Below are positions 32,796-41,787 of a DNA stretch of 64,000 bases, piece after piece. Each line of letters starts with the position of its first letter. Within the stretch, counting starts at the first letter, position 1. Origin of the DNA: Rhodococcus pseudokoreensis (GTDB taxonomy: Bacteria > Actinomycetota > Actinomycetes > Mycobacteriales > Mycobacteriaceae). Made by a program: the position numbers and the translations under genes. Under the pieces are notes generated by a model, which worked only from the letters and a program-made list of their open reading frames with translations, was not told the DNA's origin and did not search any database. The DNA is taken from positions 4,898,001-4,962,000 of the forward strand of contig NZ_CP070619.1 in the NCBI RefSeq assembly GCF_017068395.1, written 5' to 3'.

Positions 32796-33949
32796 AGACC
32801 GAACTGATGGGTTTCCTGCGGCCGGACGGTCGCTGGGGGTACCGCGACCACACGCTTGTCGTACCCGTGCACTCGGCGCTGTGCAAAATTGCCGCGGACG
32901 TGGCAGAGTCCACGAACGACGACATCGTCGCGATCCGGCACGAGTGGGACAGTCCTCGCGATCATGCTGACCAGGCGCGCGTGCTAGCCGCCTTGCTGGG
33001 TTTCGCCACACATCCCAACGTCGGGGCAACACTGATACTGGGTGTCGGCGACGAGGTCGAGCTATTCGAGCAGGCGCTGACGGCCGCAGAGAAGCCGCAC
33101 CGCGTCGTCCGGTTGGACCGGGCCGACACCTTCGACGGTCTCGAGAGTTCCGCGAAGGCTGCCCTCGCTGAACTTCTCGGAGAGAAGGTACCCGCAGTTC
33201 GGCAACCGGCGCCGCTTTCGTCGCTGTGCCTGGGACTCGAATGTGGCAGCTCCGATGCTTTCTCGGGTATCACCGCAAACCCGGCCCTGGGGGTGGCTAG
33301 TGATCGCCTCGTCGAAGCCGGTGGGACGTCCATTCTTGCGGAGATCACCGAGCTACTCGGGGCCGAGCATCTCCTCGCCAAACGCGCCGTCAGCGACGAG
33401 GTGGCACGGCAAATCATCGAAGTCGTCGCGAGGTTCGAGAAGGATGTCGCGAGAATCGGCGTGGATCTGCTGGGCAGCCAGCCGGCTCCGGGCAACATCG
33501 CCGGCGGCCTCACGACCATCGAAGAGAAGTCGATGGGCGCGGCCCGCAAGGGCGGCACCGGCCCGATCAGCGGTGTGGTCGAGTACGCCGAGAGTCCACC
33601 TGGTCCGGGCCTGTACATCATGGATACGCCGGGACAGGACATCGAGCAGATGGTGGCGATGGTGGCAGGAGGTGCACAGATCGTGGCGTTCACGACCGGT
33701 CTCGGTACCCCGACCGGATCCCCGATCGCGCCGTGCTTGAAGATCAGCTCGAATTCCGAAGTTGCGAAAAGGCTTCCGGAACTGATCGATATCGATGCGG
33801 GAACAATCCTCACGGGTACACCGATCGACGAAATCGGCCAGCGCATACTCGACGAGCTCATCGAGGTGGCCTCGGGCAGGCACACCAAGGCTGAGTCGCG
33901 CGGCAATCACGAGTTTGCGCTCAGCTTCATCAGACCGACCGGAATGTGA
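32792..33949 (+). CDS. UxaA-family large subunit
   Basis: A 385-residue protein spanning both large-subunit domains of the UxaA family. The N-terminal part is a diverged iron domain (GYRDHTLVVPVHSALCKIAAD) in which the HGCG motif of the upstream protein is replaced by IRHEWDSP. The C-terminal domain is canonical (LCLGLECGSSDAFSGITANP; TGPISGVVEYAE; GGAQIVAFTTGLGTPTG). With the iron site better kept in the preceding gene and the sugar-acid-binding domain here, the two look complementary. The gene is the last of the LysR-divergent operon. Confidence 0.8.
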   Translation: MKTELMGFLRPDGRWGYRDHTLVVPVHSALCKIAADVAESTNDDIVAIRHEWDSPRDHADQARVLAALLGFATHPNVGATLILGVGDEVELFEQALTAAEKPHRVVRLDRADTFDGLESSAKAALAELLGEKVPAVRQPAPLSSLCLGLECGSSDAFSGITANPALGVASDRLVEAGGTSILAEITELLGAEHLLAKRAVSDEVARQIIEVVARFEKDVARIGVDLLGSQPAPGNIAGGLTTIEEKSMGAARKGGTGPISGVVEYAESPPGPGLYIMDTPGQDIEQMVAMVAGGAQIVAFTTGLGTPTGSPIAPCLKISSNSEVAKRLPELIDIDAGTILTGTPIDEIGQRILDELIEVASGRHTKAESRGNHEFALSFIRPTGM

Positions 33950-34017
33950 AACAGGGATAGGATCGGAATCGATACGGGTTTCTGGCATGACCCGAAAGAA
34001 GTCGGAGGATTGACAAG

Positions 34018-35874
34018 ATGACGGATCTCATCCTCCCCGGCAGCCCCATCCGCACCACGCGTGCCGAACTGGTTCGGGCGCGGCCCACCTCGGCGTCGCT
34101 GGCGCATCAGCGTGCGCTGCGCGAGCAGTTCCTGTCCGACCCGGGCAATGTTGAATTGACGGGAGTCCGGGAGGTGATCGAACGGTCGTGGCGGCGCAGT
34201 GCAGCGTGCCTGGTCGATCCCGAATCGCTGGCTACGGAGGTGCGTGAATCCCGGCTCGACGCTCCATTCCTTCAAATTGCGACGCCCATCATGCAGCGAC
34301 TCGACGACATGGCGCGAGACACCGGGGCGTGTGTCCTGCTATCGGATGCTTCAGGGGTTCACGCGCTTCGGATGGGCGATTCGGCGGCGCTCCGTTGGGC
34401 CGATTCGCATGCGGCGGTGATCGGCATGGGGGCGGCCGAGGAGTTCGCGGGCACGAACTCCGATGGAACCGCACTCGAAGAGGTTGGGACGGTACAGGTA
34501 TGGGGGCCAGAGCACTATGCCGAGGACCTACAGGGGACATACTGCACGTCCGCGCCGATCCTCGATAGCCTGCGCAATCGTGTCGTCGCGGTACTCACGC
34601 TGATGGTGCCGGAGCATATCGCTCTCGATTCGGCACCCGGCGCGCTCGCCCTACCGGTGGAGTGGGCCGCCGGCGAGATCGGCCGGCAGGTGGCCGATCG
34701 CTTGACCTTCCGCGAACAGGCCCTTCTGCGGGCGTATACACGTGAGTCCCGGTTGCGTGGTGGTGCCGCCGTCGTCGCGATCGACGACCGCACGACAATC
34801 GCGAGTAACCGGGCCAAAGAGATGCTGTCGAACAGTGACTTCGCGGTCCTGTCTGCCGTCGCACGGCAGGTGGACGCGTTCGGCGAGGTACGGGAGGAGG
34901 TTGTGGTGCTCGCCGACAGTCGTGCGTTGACTGTCACCGTGAAACCGGTGACGGTCGACGGCCGGGTGATCGGTGCGGTGATGCGGCTCCATGAGATCAC
35001 GGCCCGGTCAGCGATCGGCGGCGCCGCGGTACTACCGGCTCCGGTCTCGCTGGCCCCCCTCGATGACCTCATCGGCGCCAGCGCCGTGGTGCGTCGGCTG
35101 AAGTCGGCGGCTGTAGCCGCGATGGCGCAGGGTGTCGCGGTGTGCCTGACCGGCGAGCGCGGCACCGGCCGCACCCACCTTGCCCGTCTGATGGCAGCGG
35201 CTATGACACCGGAGGTAGCGGTGATCGACTGCGGTCCAGTCGATTCGGGGAATGCCGGGGCGTTCGCGGCAATGCTCGACGCCGCGCTCGACGCCGGCCG
35301 GACTGTGGTAGCCAGAAATTTCGATCAGCTTTCGCCGGAAGTCCTCGACCACACGCGGGATGGCCTCCGGGCAGCCGCGGAACGGGGAAAGCTCATGGCA
35401 ACGGCTTACGATATGGATGCTGGATTCTTCACCGACGCCATCGGTACCGTGCCGATCGAGTTGCGGCTACCGCCCCTGCGGTCGCGGCGTGATGACATAC
35501 CCCTGCTCGTCGGATATTTTCTGAGATCGGCGGACCCCGGCGCGAGGAAGGTGTGCAGCGGCCGGCTCCTAGCCGCACTGGCGAATGCCGAGTGGCCCGG
35601 GAACGTGGCGCAGCTGCGCGACGTCGTGACAACGGCCGCGACCCGGAACACAACGGGAACGGTGTGTGTGTCCGACGTGAACGAGGCGCACCAGGCAGCT
35701 TTGGCCCGCGGGCGGCTCAGCAGACTCGAAGCCGCGGAGCTCGAGCAGATACGCCATGCACTGGCCGAGTCTGAAGGTAACCGGGCCAAGGCCGCGGATC
35801 TGCTCGAGATCGGGAGGTCGACCCTGTATCGGAAGATGGAAAATTACAATCGGAGGGGCTACGAACTCGGCTGA
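34018..35874 (+). CDS. AcoR/MimR-type activator with degenerate AAA domain
   Basis: A 618-residue regulator with an N-terminal GAF-type sensor (residues about 60-230), a middle AAA region and a C-terminal Fis HTH (ELEQIRHALAESEGNRAKAA, DLLEIGRSTLYRKMENY). The AAA region is reduced. The P-loop is GERGTGRTHLARL, with Arg for the Walker-A Lys. The sigma54-contacting GAFTGA loop is absent, and the Walker B position reads TVVARNFDQL. It therefore cannot act as a standard sigma54 activator, in line with actinobacteria lacking sigma54. GGAGG lies upstream of the ATG. It is the likely controller of the TGRCACA regulon downstream. Confidence 0.83.
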   Translation: MTDLILPGSPIRTTRAELVRARPTSASLAHQRALREQFLSDPGNVELTGVREVIERSWRRSAACLVDPESLATEVRESRLDAPFLQIATPIMQRLDDMARDTGACVLLSDASGVHALRMGDSAALRWADSHAAVIGMGAAEEFAGTNSDGTALEEVGTVQVWGPEHYAEDLQGTYCTSAPILDSLRNRVVAVLTLMVPEHIALDSAPGALALPVEWAAGEIGRQVADRLTFREQALLRAYTRESRLRGGAAVVAIDDRTTIASNRAKEMLSNSDFAVLSAVARQVDAFGEVREEVVVLADSRALTVTVKPVTVDGRVIGAVMRLHEITARSAIGGAAVLPAPVSLAPLDDLIGASAVVRRLKSAAVAAMAQGVAVCLTGERGTGRTHLARLMAAAMTPEVAVIDCGPVDSGNAGAFAAMLDAALDAGRTVVARNFDQLSPEVLDHTRDGLRAAAERGKLMATAYDMDAGFFTDAIGTVPIELRLPPLRSRRDDIPLLVGYFLRSADPGARKVCSGRLLAALANAEWPGNVAQLRDVVTTAATRNTTGTVCVSDVNEAHQAALARGRLSRLEAAELEQIRHALAESEGNRAKAADLLEIGRSTLYRKMENYNRRGYELG

Positions 35875-35885
35875 CTCGGGGTGCT

Positions 35886-35923
35886 GGGGCCGCTGCGCGC
35901 ATTGCGCACGCGGCCCCTTTTTT
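35886..35923 (+). terminator. Rho-independent terminator after the activator gene
   Basis: GGGGCCGC pairs with GCGGCCCC (8 bp), with an inner TGCGC/GCGCA stem, followed by six T residues. It isolates the regulator from the permease operon. Confidence 0.88.
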
Positions 35924-35948
35924 GCTGCGCACAGCGGTAGTTCGGAGG

Positions 35949-35965
35949 CGTCCCATATTGACACA
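35949..35965. promoter_or_regulatory. TGRCACA palindrome, site 1 (permease)
   Basis: CGTCCCATATTGACACA matches TGTGYCA-N3-TGRCACA with a full right arm and a diverged left arm. It lies about 190 nt before the permease start. Confidence 0.5.
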
Positions 35966-36151
35966 GTCCGGTGGCCGACGCGGCTGCCTAGACTTCCCCC
36001 AGTCCGAAATAAGAGACGCAGATCACTGTATCCGCGAAGTAGCGCGGTGGTGATTCGACGCTTCTTTCACAATCGAAATTCGGCGATACGGCGGTTCCCT
36101 ATCCGCCGAACGGACTGTCGACCGATTCACTCCCGACGGGATCAGGTGGAT

Positions 36152-37681
36152 ATGAAAATGCAGGAACCCCCGGCAGCCCCGGCGCTGCCTTCGAGCGGAG
36201 CTGAGGGCACCACCGAGCCCACGCAGCCGACGCGGCTAACCGGCAATCTCGGAACCACGCCGCTAGTCCTCGGTGTCATGGCGTTTTCAGCTCCGATTGT
36301 CACGATCGCCGGCTACATGGCCTTCGCCATCGACTTCGCCGGCGAGATCGCACCGCTGGTCTACATCATCACCACAGCGCTCGTGCTCATCTTCGCGGTC
36401 GGGTTCACCACAATGACGCGGCGAGTGCCCCGCCCAGGTGCGTTCTACGCCTACATCACCGTGGGGATAGGCAGGGCGTTCGGACTCGGCAGCGCCTTCG
36501 TAGCAGCGCTGTCGTACACGATGATCCTCGTCGGCCTCTACTGCTTCACCGGCGTGACCATCGCCGAGATGATCACGCTCTTCCGCGGTCCGGAAACCCA
36601 GTGGTGGATATGGACGCTCCTCGCGTGGGCGATCGTCAGTGTGCTGGGATACTTCCACGTCGAGGTGTCGGCCAAGGTCCTCAGCATCGTCATGGGGTTC
36701 GAGATCCTGCTGGTGGTGGTGTTCAATTTCGCCTCGCTGGGTCAGGGCGGCGTCGATGGTCTCTCGGTGCAGCCGTTCAACCCCTCAGGCCTGAGTGGAG
36801 CCGGCGCCGGAATCTTCGTCGCACTCCTGTTCACCTTCGGCAACTTCGTCGGATTCGAATCGACGGCCCTGTACCGCGACGAGGTTCGGGAACCGGTCAA
36901 GACGATCCCGCGGGCGACGTATCTCGCGGTGATCTTCATCGGCATCTTCTACAGCGTCTCCTGTTATGCCCTGATCTCCGCCTACGGGTCGAGTTCCCAA
37001 CAGGTCGCACAGGACAACCCGGCCGGGATGTTCAATGACGCTCTCGACACGTTCGTCGCGTCGAACGTGTCGATGATCGCGGCTGCGCTGGTCGCCACGT
37101 CGTCGATCGCCGCTCTGATCTCGACGCACAACGTGGCCTCGCGTTACATCTTCAACCTGGCCGCCGATCATGCGGTGCCGCGGTATCTGGCAGGTGTCCA
37201 CCCCAAGCATCATTCGCCCTATCGGGCTTCGCTCGCGGTCGCGGTGATCGCGGTGGTCGCCCTGGTCACGATCGCCGGTCTGCCTGTCAATGCACCGGTG
37301 GTGTATGGCGCGATGAGTGGACTCGGCTCGATGGGGGTGATGACTCTGATGGTGCTGGTCAGCATCGCCGTCATTGCCTGGTTCGCCCGCCCGCTCAACC
37401 GCGGCACCGACAGCATTTGGAAGACCGCCATCGCTCCACTCATCTCCATCATCGCCATCGGAACGATCGTCGTGTTCGCGATGTCCCGGTTCGACCTCGT
37501 GGTAGGCGGTCAGCCCGGACAGTTGACGTGGCTGCTCGCGGTTCCGGCGACGGCCCTGGCGATCGGTATCGCCATCGCGCTGTACTTCCGCAGTGCGAAA
37601 CCGGAGTACTACGAGAATCTCGGGCGCGCCGAACGTGGCGACGAGGACACAGCAGCAGGAGGCACGAAGCTGCAGGTCTGA
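36152..37681 (+). CDS. APC-superfamily amino-acid/organic-cation-type permease
   Basis: The 509-residue protein has about 12 TM segments, beginning after a polar 30-residue N-terminus with TPLVLGVMAFSAPIVTIAGY. The APC signature region is recognisable (GAFYAYITVGIGRAFGLGSA; ALLFTFGNFVGFESTALYRDE; TSSIAALISTHNVASRYIF). The AGGTGGA at 36144-36150 is 2 nt from the ATG at 36152 but 7 nt from the ATG at 36158, so the latter may be the true start. The much longer upstream frame runs through the terminator and is not coding. It probably imports the substrate degraded by the island. Confidence 0.87.
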   Translation: MKMQEPPAAPALPSSGAEGTTEPTQPTRLTGNLGTTPLVLGVMAFSAPIVTIAGYMAFAIDFAGEIAPLVYIITTALVLIFAVGFTTMTRRVPRPGAFYAYITVGIGRAFGLGSAFVAALSYTMILVGLYCFTGVTIAEMITLFRGPETQWWIWTLLAWAIVSVLGYFHVEVSAKVLSIVMGFEILLVVVFNFASLGQGGVDGLSVQPFNPSGLSGAGAGIFVALLFTFGNFVGFESTALYRDEVREPVKTIPRATYLAVIFIGIFYSVSCYALISAYGSSSQQVAQDNPAGMFNDALDTFVASNVSMIAAALVATSSIAALISTHNVASRYIFNLAADHAVPRYLAGVHPKHHSPYRASLAVAVIAVVALVTIAGLPVNAPVVYGAMSGLGSMGVMTLMVLVSIAVIAWFARPLNRGTDSIWKTAIAPLISIIAIGTIVVFAMSRFDLVVGGQPGQLTWLLAVPATALAIGIAIALYFRSAKPEYYENLGRAERGDEDTAAGGTKLQV

Positions 37682-37751
37682 GCGTTGCACGTGCCCGTTC
37701 GGTGACCGAGGATGCATCTGTGATCCGACGCGCCGAATGGGCATTTCGCGC

Positions 37752-37768
37752 TGTGTCAGATTGGCACA
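37752..37768. promoter_or_regulatory. TGRCACA palindrome, site 2 (SDR operon)
   Basis: TGTGTCAGATTGGCACA is a near-perfect palindrome of the form TGTGYCA-N3-TGRCACA, 78 nt before the SDR start codon. Confidence 0.65.
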
Positions 37769-37846
37769 GTTCACAGCATCCCCGTAAAGGGAATCTAGAT
37801 CACCGGCCGCCTGTGACGGGCGGCACCGAAGGAGAGGAACGAAGCA

Positions 37847-38677
37847 ATGGGACGTGTCGAAGGCAAAGTCGCATTCATCTCGGGCGCGGCACGCGGTCAG
37901 GGCCGGAGCCACGCGGTGGCGCTGGCGGAGGAGGGGGCGGACATCATCGCCTTCGACGTGTGCGCTCCAGTCGAAACGGCGCCGTATCCGATGGCGTCCG
38001 AAGAGGACCTGCAGGAGACGGTGCGTCTCGTGGAGAAGGCGGGCGGTCGGATCCTCGCCCGAAAGGCCGACGTACGCGACCTCGACCGCCTCACCGAGAT
38101 CGTCGATGAGGGCGTGGATCAGTTCGGCCGACTGGACATCATACTCGCCAACGCGGGCATCGTCAGCCAAGGGCTCATGTCGCAGATGACCGCCACCCAG
38201 TGGCAGGAAATGATCGACATCAACCTGACCGGTGTTTTCAACACCGTCCGGGCCGGGATGAACCAGATGATCGACGCCGGCAACGGCGGATCGATCCTGC
38301 TGACCAGCTCTGCCGCCGGCCTGCGGAGCATGGACAACATCGGCCACTACGTGGCGGCCAAGCACGGGGTGACAGGTCTGGCCAAGGCACTGGCGAACGA
38401 GCTCGGGAAGCACAACATCCGAGTCAACTCACTGCACCCGAGCAACGTCCGGACGGACATGCTCGTCAACGAGGGCAACTTCCGGATGTTCCGGCCCGAC
38501 CTGGAGCACCCGCAGCTCGAGGATGCCATCGAGGCTTACGGCACGATTCATCTGCTCGACGTCCCCTGGATCGAGCCGGAAGACGTGAGCGCGGCGGTGC
38601 TCTACCTGGTGTCACACGAGGGGCGGTTCATCACCGGCGCCCAGTTCACCATCGACGCCGGTTTCCAGGCCAAATGA
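37847..38677 (+). CDS. Mycofactocin-coupled SDR oxidoreductase
   Basis: A 276-residue short-chain dehydrogenase with the characteristic opening of the mycofactocin-linked family (GRVEGKVAFISGAARGQGRS, ALAEEGADIIAFDV). The catalytic set is Ser (LLTSSAAG), Tyr and Lys (HYVAAKHGVTG). Members carry a tightly held NAD(H) and pass electrons to mycofactocin. Typical insertions such as the APVETAPYPMAS segment near residue 45 are present. RBS GGAGAGG precedes the ATG. It probably oxidises an alcohol intermediate of the island pathway. Confidence 0.88.
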   Translation: MGRVEGKVAFISGAARGQGRSHAVALAEEGADIIAFDVCAPVETAPYPMASEEDLQETVRLVEKAGGRILARKADVRDLDRLTEIVDEGVDQFGRLDIILANAGIVSQGLMSQMTATQWQEMIDINLTGVFNTVRAGMNQMIDAGNGGSILLTSSAAGLRSMDNIGHYVAAKHGVTGLAKALANELGKHNIRVNSLHPSNVRTDMLVNEGNFRMFRPDLEHPQLEDAIEAYGTIHLLDVPWIEPEDVSAAVLYLVSHEGRFITGAQFTIDAGFQAK

Positions 38678-38704
38678 GGTGACGGCACAGCTGGAAGGTG
38701 CGCC

Positions 38705-40054
38705 GTGACGACCGCGAGTCGGCCGGGGCAAACCCGGGAACTCGCTGAATTCGTCAGCGCCTTGACCCTCTCGGAGGTACCGCAGCTGGCCGCTGACCGG
38801 GCGCGAACGGCGATCGCCGATGTGATCGGGGTGGCTATCGCGGGCCGCCGCCACCGCATCGGTTCGACGATGCTCGAGTACGTCGCCGATCAAGAGGCAC
38901 GCGAGGTCTCCGGCATACTCGGTGGCGGTCGCACGTCTCCCGAACTCGCGGGCCTGGTCAACGGAACCTTCGCGCATGCCATGGATTTCGATGACTCGAA
39001 CCATCCGTTGTACGGGCATCCCAGTTGCCATCTGGTACCGGCGATGCTGGCGGTAGGGGAAGAATGTGGCGCCTCGTTCGGCGACGCGCTGACGGCCTAC
39101 ATCGCGGGATTCGAGGTCGACGCCGCCCTGGCTAGTGCGATGAATATGGCGCACTACGAGACCGGATTCCACTCCACCGGCACGATCGGCACCGTCGGCG
39201 CCGCAGCAGCGGCGGCCCGGACGATGGGTCTCGACGGCGAGACGACACAACGAGCGTTGGGCATCGCCGCCTCCCGCGCCGCCGGCATCCGCGCCAATAC
39301 CGGGACGATGACCAAACCATTGCACGCCGGAGCAGCGGCCATGGGCGGAATCCAAGCCGCTCGACTCGCCGCCCGCGGCTGGGACGCCGATCCCGCCGCT
39401 CTGGAAGCCGACCTCGGGTTCTGCTCGGTGTTCATGGGACGTGCCGCGGGCACCCCGGTGGAATTCGCCGCGCAGCTCGGCCGGACCTGGTCCCTTCTCG
39501 ACCCGGTCGGGCTGGCGATCAAACCCTATCCCTCGTGTGGCGCTTCGCATCCGGCCGTGCAAGCCGCGTTGACGATCCATACCGAACTCGGTGACGACGA
39601 GATCCGGCAGATCCGGGTGGGGGTCAGCGCCCTCGCGCCGAAGCTACTGGTACACAACACACCGGTGACCGGGAACGAGGCACGGTTCAGCGCGCAGTAC
39701 ACGGTGGCGGCGGCGCTGGTCCGGGGTCACCTCGACCTGTCGGACTTCACCTCGGACGCAGTCGCCGATCCCGCTGTGCGCGCACTGATGGAGCGAATTA
39801 CGGTCGTCGTCGACGAACGCCACCGTGACGGCACCGAGTTCCCCGCCTCGATCGAGGTGCACACAATGTCCGGGCGTCGTATCGAGCGGACGGTCGAGAT
39901 AGCTCGGGGCAAGAACGCGGACCCGATGAGCGACGCCGAACTGGAGGCGAAATTCATCGCCTGTGCCGGCCCCGCGAAGACCGCACTGTGGGCGGGCATC
40001 CGAAAAGCCGCGCTCGACGTTCCGGTAGCGGAGATCGTCGCATCCACGGTGTGA
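38705..40054 (+). CDS. MmgE/PrpD-family protein
   Basis: The 449-residue protein matches the MmgE/PrpD family (2-methylcitrate dehydratase, iminodisuccinate epimerase, cis-aconitate decarboxylase). Motifs include VNGTFAHAMDFDDSNH, YGHPSCHLVPAMLAVGEE, HSTGTIGTVGAAAAAARTMG, TKPLHAGAAAMGGIQAARLA and KPYPSCGASHPAVQAA. It starts with GTG 27 nt after the SDR. In this operon it may dehydrate or isomerise a carboxylic-acid intermediate. The family is too broad for a firm reaction. Confidence 0.87.
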   Translation: MTTASRPGQTRELAEFVSALTLSEVPQLAADRARTAIADVIGVAIAGRRHRIGSTMLEYVADQEAREVSGILGGGRTSPELAGLVNGTFAHAMDFDDSNHPLYGHPSCHLVPAMLAVGEECGASFGDALTAYIAGFEVDAALASAMNMAHYETGFHSTGTIGTVGAAAAAARTMGLDGETTQRALGIAASRAAGIRANTGTMTKPLHAGAAAMGGIQAARLAARGWDADPAALEADLGFCSVFMGRAAGTPVEFAAQLGRTWSLLDPVGLAIKPYPSCGASHPAVQAALTIHTELGDDEIRQIRVGVSALAPKLLVHNTPVTGNEARFSAQYTVAAALVRGHLDLSDFTSDAVADPAVRALMERITVVVDERHRDGTEFPASIEVHTMSGRRIERTVEIARGKNADPMSDAELEAKFIACAGPAKTALWAGIRKAALDVPVAEIVASTV

Positions 40055-40058
40055 CCGC

Positions 40059-40075
40059 GTGCCACTTTGGCACAG
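40059..40075. promoter_or_regulatory. TGRCACA palindrome, site 3 (monooxygenase operon)
   Basis: CGTGCCACTTTGGCACA contains the perfect inverted repeat GTGCCA-CTT-TGGCAC, 80 nt before the GTG start of the luciferase-like gene. A related TGTGACAC element follows at about 40095. Confidence 0.7.
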
Positions 40076-40155
40076 TTCGCGCACGGCAGTGACTGTGACA
40101 CTTCAAGTAGGTCAACAGTTCTCCGAGAACTACTCAGAACAAAGGGAGGAAAGTC

Positions 40156-41277
40156 GTGGATATCGGCCTTTTCATGGTTCCGTTTCGGCTTCCGGAAACG
40201 AATTTTCAAGACGGCTTCGACTGGGACATGCAGGTCATCCGGTGGGCCGAGGAGTACGGACTGTCGGAGGTGTGGGTCGGTGAGCACACCACCCAGCGCT
40301 GGGAACCGGTCGCCAGCCCTGAGCTGTACCTGGCGGCAGCGATCACCCAGACTAGCCGCATCAAGCTCGCGACCGGTGCCAACGTTCCGGCGAACCACAA
40401 CCCGATCGCGCTGGCCCACCGGTTGATGCAATTCGACCACATGTCCCGCGGCCGCCTAATGGTTGGTTTGGGTGCCGGCGCGACCCGCGAAGATCTGCAG
40501 ATCCACGGCACCAGCGAGCCCAAGCCGATGATGGCAGAGGCCGTCGAGATCATGCGCAAGGTCTGGTCCGGGGAACGTCCTCTGCGCCATGAGGGCAAGT
40601 ACTGGACGCTCGATGTCCCCGCCTACAGTGAGGAACTGAGCGGACCGTTCTTGACCCCCTATCAGCAGCCCCATCCGCCGCTGGCCATGGCCGGTCTGAG
40701 CCCCAACTCGGGCACCCTCAGGGAGGCCGGCGCAGCCGGCTGTCTGCCGATGAGCTTTGCGATCAATCGCGATTACCTTGCCGGCCACTGGCATAAGTAT
40801 GTCGAAGGCGCCGAATCCGCCGGCCACACGCCGAACCGCAACGATTGGCGCGTCGCCCATACCGTCTTCGTCGCCGACACCGATGAAGAAGCGATGGAGC
40901 TCGCGATCAGGGGCGGACTCGGCCGCAGCTACCGCGAATGGACCTGGCCGGCGTACGCCCGCTCCGGCATGCTCCCCCTCATGGCACCCGAGCTCGACGA
41001 GCACGATCCGGCAACGATGTCACTCGAGTACTTCGCTGAAAATCATTGGCTCATCGGCTCTCCGGACACCGTCGTCGAGAAGTTGCAGCGCGATATCGAG
41101 GTCTCCGGCGGCTTCGGCACGCTCATCGCTTTTACCTTCGACTACCTCGACCAGCCGGAGGCCTATCGGCGCAACCTCGAACTCCTCGGCACGGAGGTAC
41201 TGCCGCGGATCAAGAACCTCGAACACAAGACCGAGTCGCTGTCCGAGTTGCAGCAGCAGATCGCGGTCGCACGCTGA
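40156..41277 (+). CDS. Luciferase-like (LLM) flavin-dependent monooxygenase
   Basis: A 373-residue bacterial-luciferase-fold enzyme (MDIGLFMVPFRLPETNFQDG; SEVWVGEHTTQRWEPVASPE; RLMVGLGAGATREDLQIHG). It is in the group that includes limonene 1,2-monooxygenase LimB. These use reduced FMN (or F420) supplied by a reductase. The island contains a flavin reductase and a riboflavin gene, which favours FMN. The GTG start is set by GGGAGGA 5 nt upstream. It is the probable ring- or C-H-oxygenating enzyme of the pathway. Confidence 0.87.
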   Translation: MDIGLFMVPFRLPETNFQDGFDWDMQVIRWAEEYGLSEVWVGEHTTQRWEPVASPELYLAAAITQTSRIKLATGANVPANHNPIALAHRLMQFDHMSRGRLMVGLGAGATREDLQIHGTSEPKPMMAEAVEIMRKVWSGERPLRHEGKYWTLDVPAYSEELSGPFLTPYQQPHPPLAMAGLSPNSGTLREAGAAGCLPMSFAINRDYLAGHWHKYVEGAESAGHTPNRNDWRVAHTVFVADTDEEAMELAIRGGLGRSYREWTWPAYARSGMLPLMAPELDEHDPATMSLEYFAENHWLIGSPDTVVEKLQRDIEVSGGFGTLIAFTFDYLDQPEAYRRNLELLGTEVLPRIKNLEHKTESLSELQQQIAVAR

Positions 41278-41370
41278 CCGGCAACACCCGCCTGGTTTAC
41301 CGGGCCCGGCCGGAATCCCCGGTGCGGGCTCATCCACCGACGAAGAAGATGAAAGGAAGTACACCCGCTC

Positions 41371-41736
41371 ATGACTTCCCCCGGAGCTGCAAAGAACGCC
41401 GAGACGATCCGCGCGTTCGCCGAAGGCCAGAACAACATCGACCGCCAGGCCATCGAGGCGCTGCTGACCGAGGATGCGACGTTCTACCCCGGCGCCCGCG
41501 ACGCATCGTTCGAGGGCCGAGAGGCATTCCTCGATGCCCTGCTCGGCTGGCTGAACAACCACGAGAACGGCCGCTTCAAGATCCTCACCGAGATCTACAC
41601 CGACGACGAAGCCGTCAACGAGTGGCGATTCGTCGCCAAGACCAAGGACGGGGCCGACGTCGATACGCACGGCATCGACTACTTCAAGCTCCGAGACGGG
41701 AAGATCCTCTCCAAGAGCTCCTTCCGCAAGGTCTGA
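41371..41736 (+). CDS. NTF2/SnoaL-like protein A
   Basis: A 121-residue alpha+beta-cone protein (NAETIRAFAEGQNNIDRQAI; ALLTEDATFYPG; NEWRFVAKTKDGADVDTHG; YFKLRDGKILSKSSFRKV). The fold includes limonene-epoxide hydrolase and ketosteroid isomerase, but the active-site residues cannot be assigned by eye. A clear paralogue lies at 48850-49203, at the far end of the island, with the same NEWRF-K-DG and SFRK ending. Both may act on successive or alternative intermediates. Confidence 0.78.
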   Translation: MTSPGAAKNAETIRAFAEGQNNIDRQAIEALLTEDATFYPGARDASFEGREAFLDALLGWLNNHENGRFKILTEIYTDDEAVNEWRFVAKTKDGADVDTHGIDYFKLRDGKILSKSSFRKV

Positions 41737-41787
41737 CGCAATACCGCGTCCGCGATCCGCCCCTGCCACCGAACCCCGGAGCACGCC

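Noticed and set aside
35756..36151. Upstream extension of the permease frame
   Set aside because: It crosses the rho-independent terminator at 35886-35923 and overlaps the end of the regulator gene, so it cannot be part of the protein.
37752..40075. sigma54 (-24/-12) promoters suggested by TGGCAC elements
   Set aside because: The -12 TTGC element is not found at the right distance, the activator has no GAFTGA loop, and actinobacteria lack sigma54.
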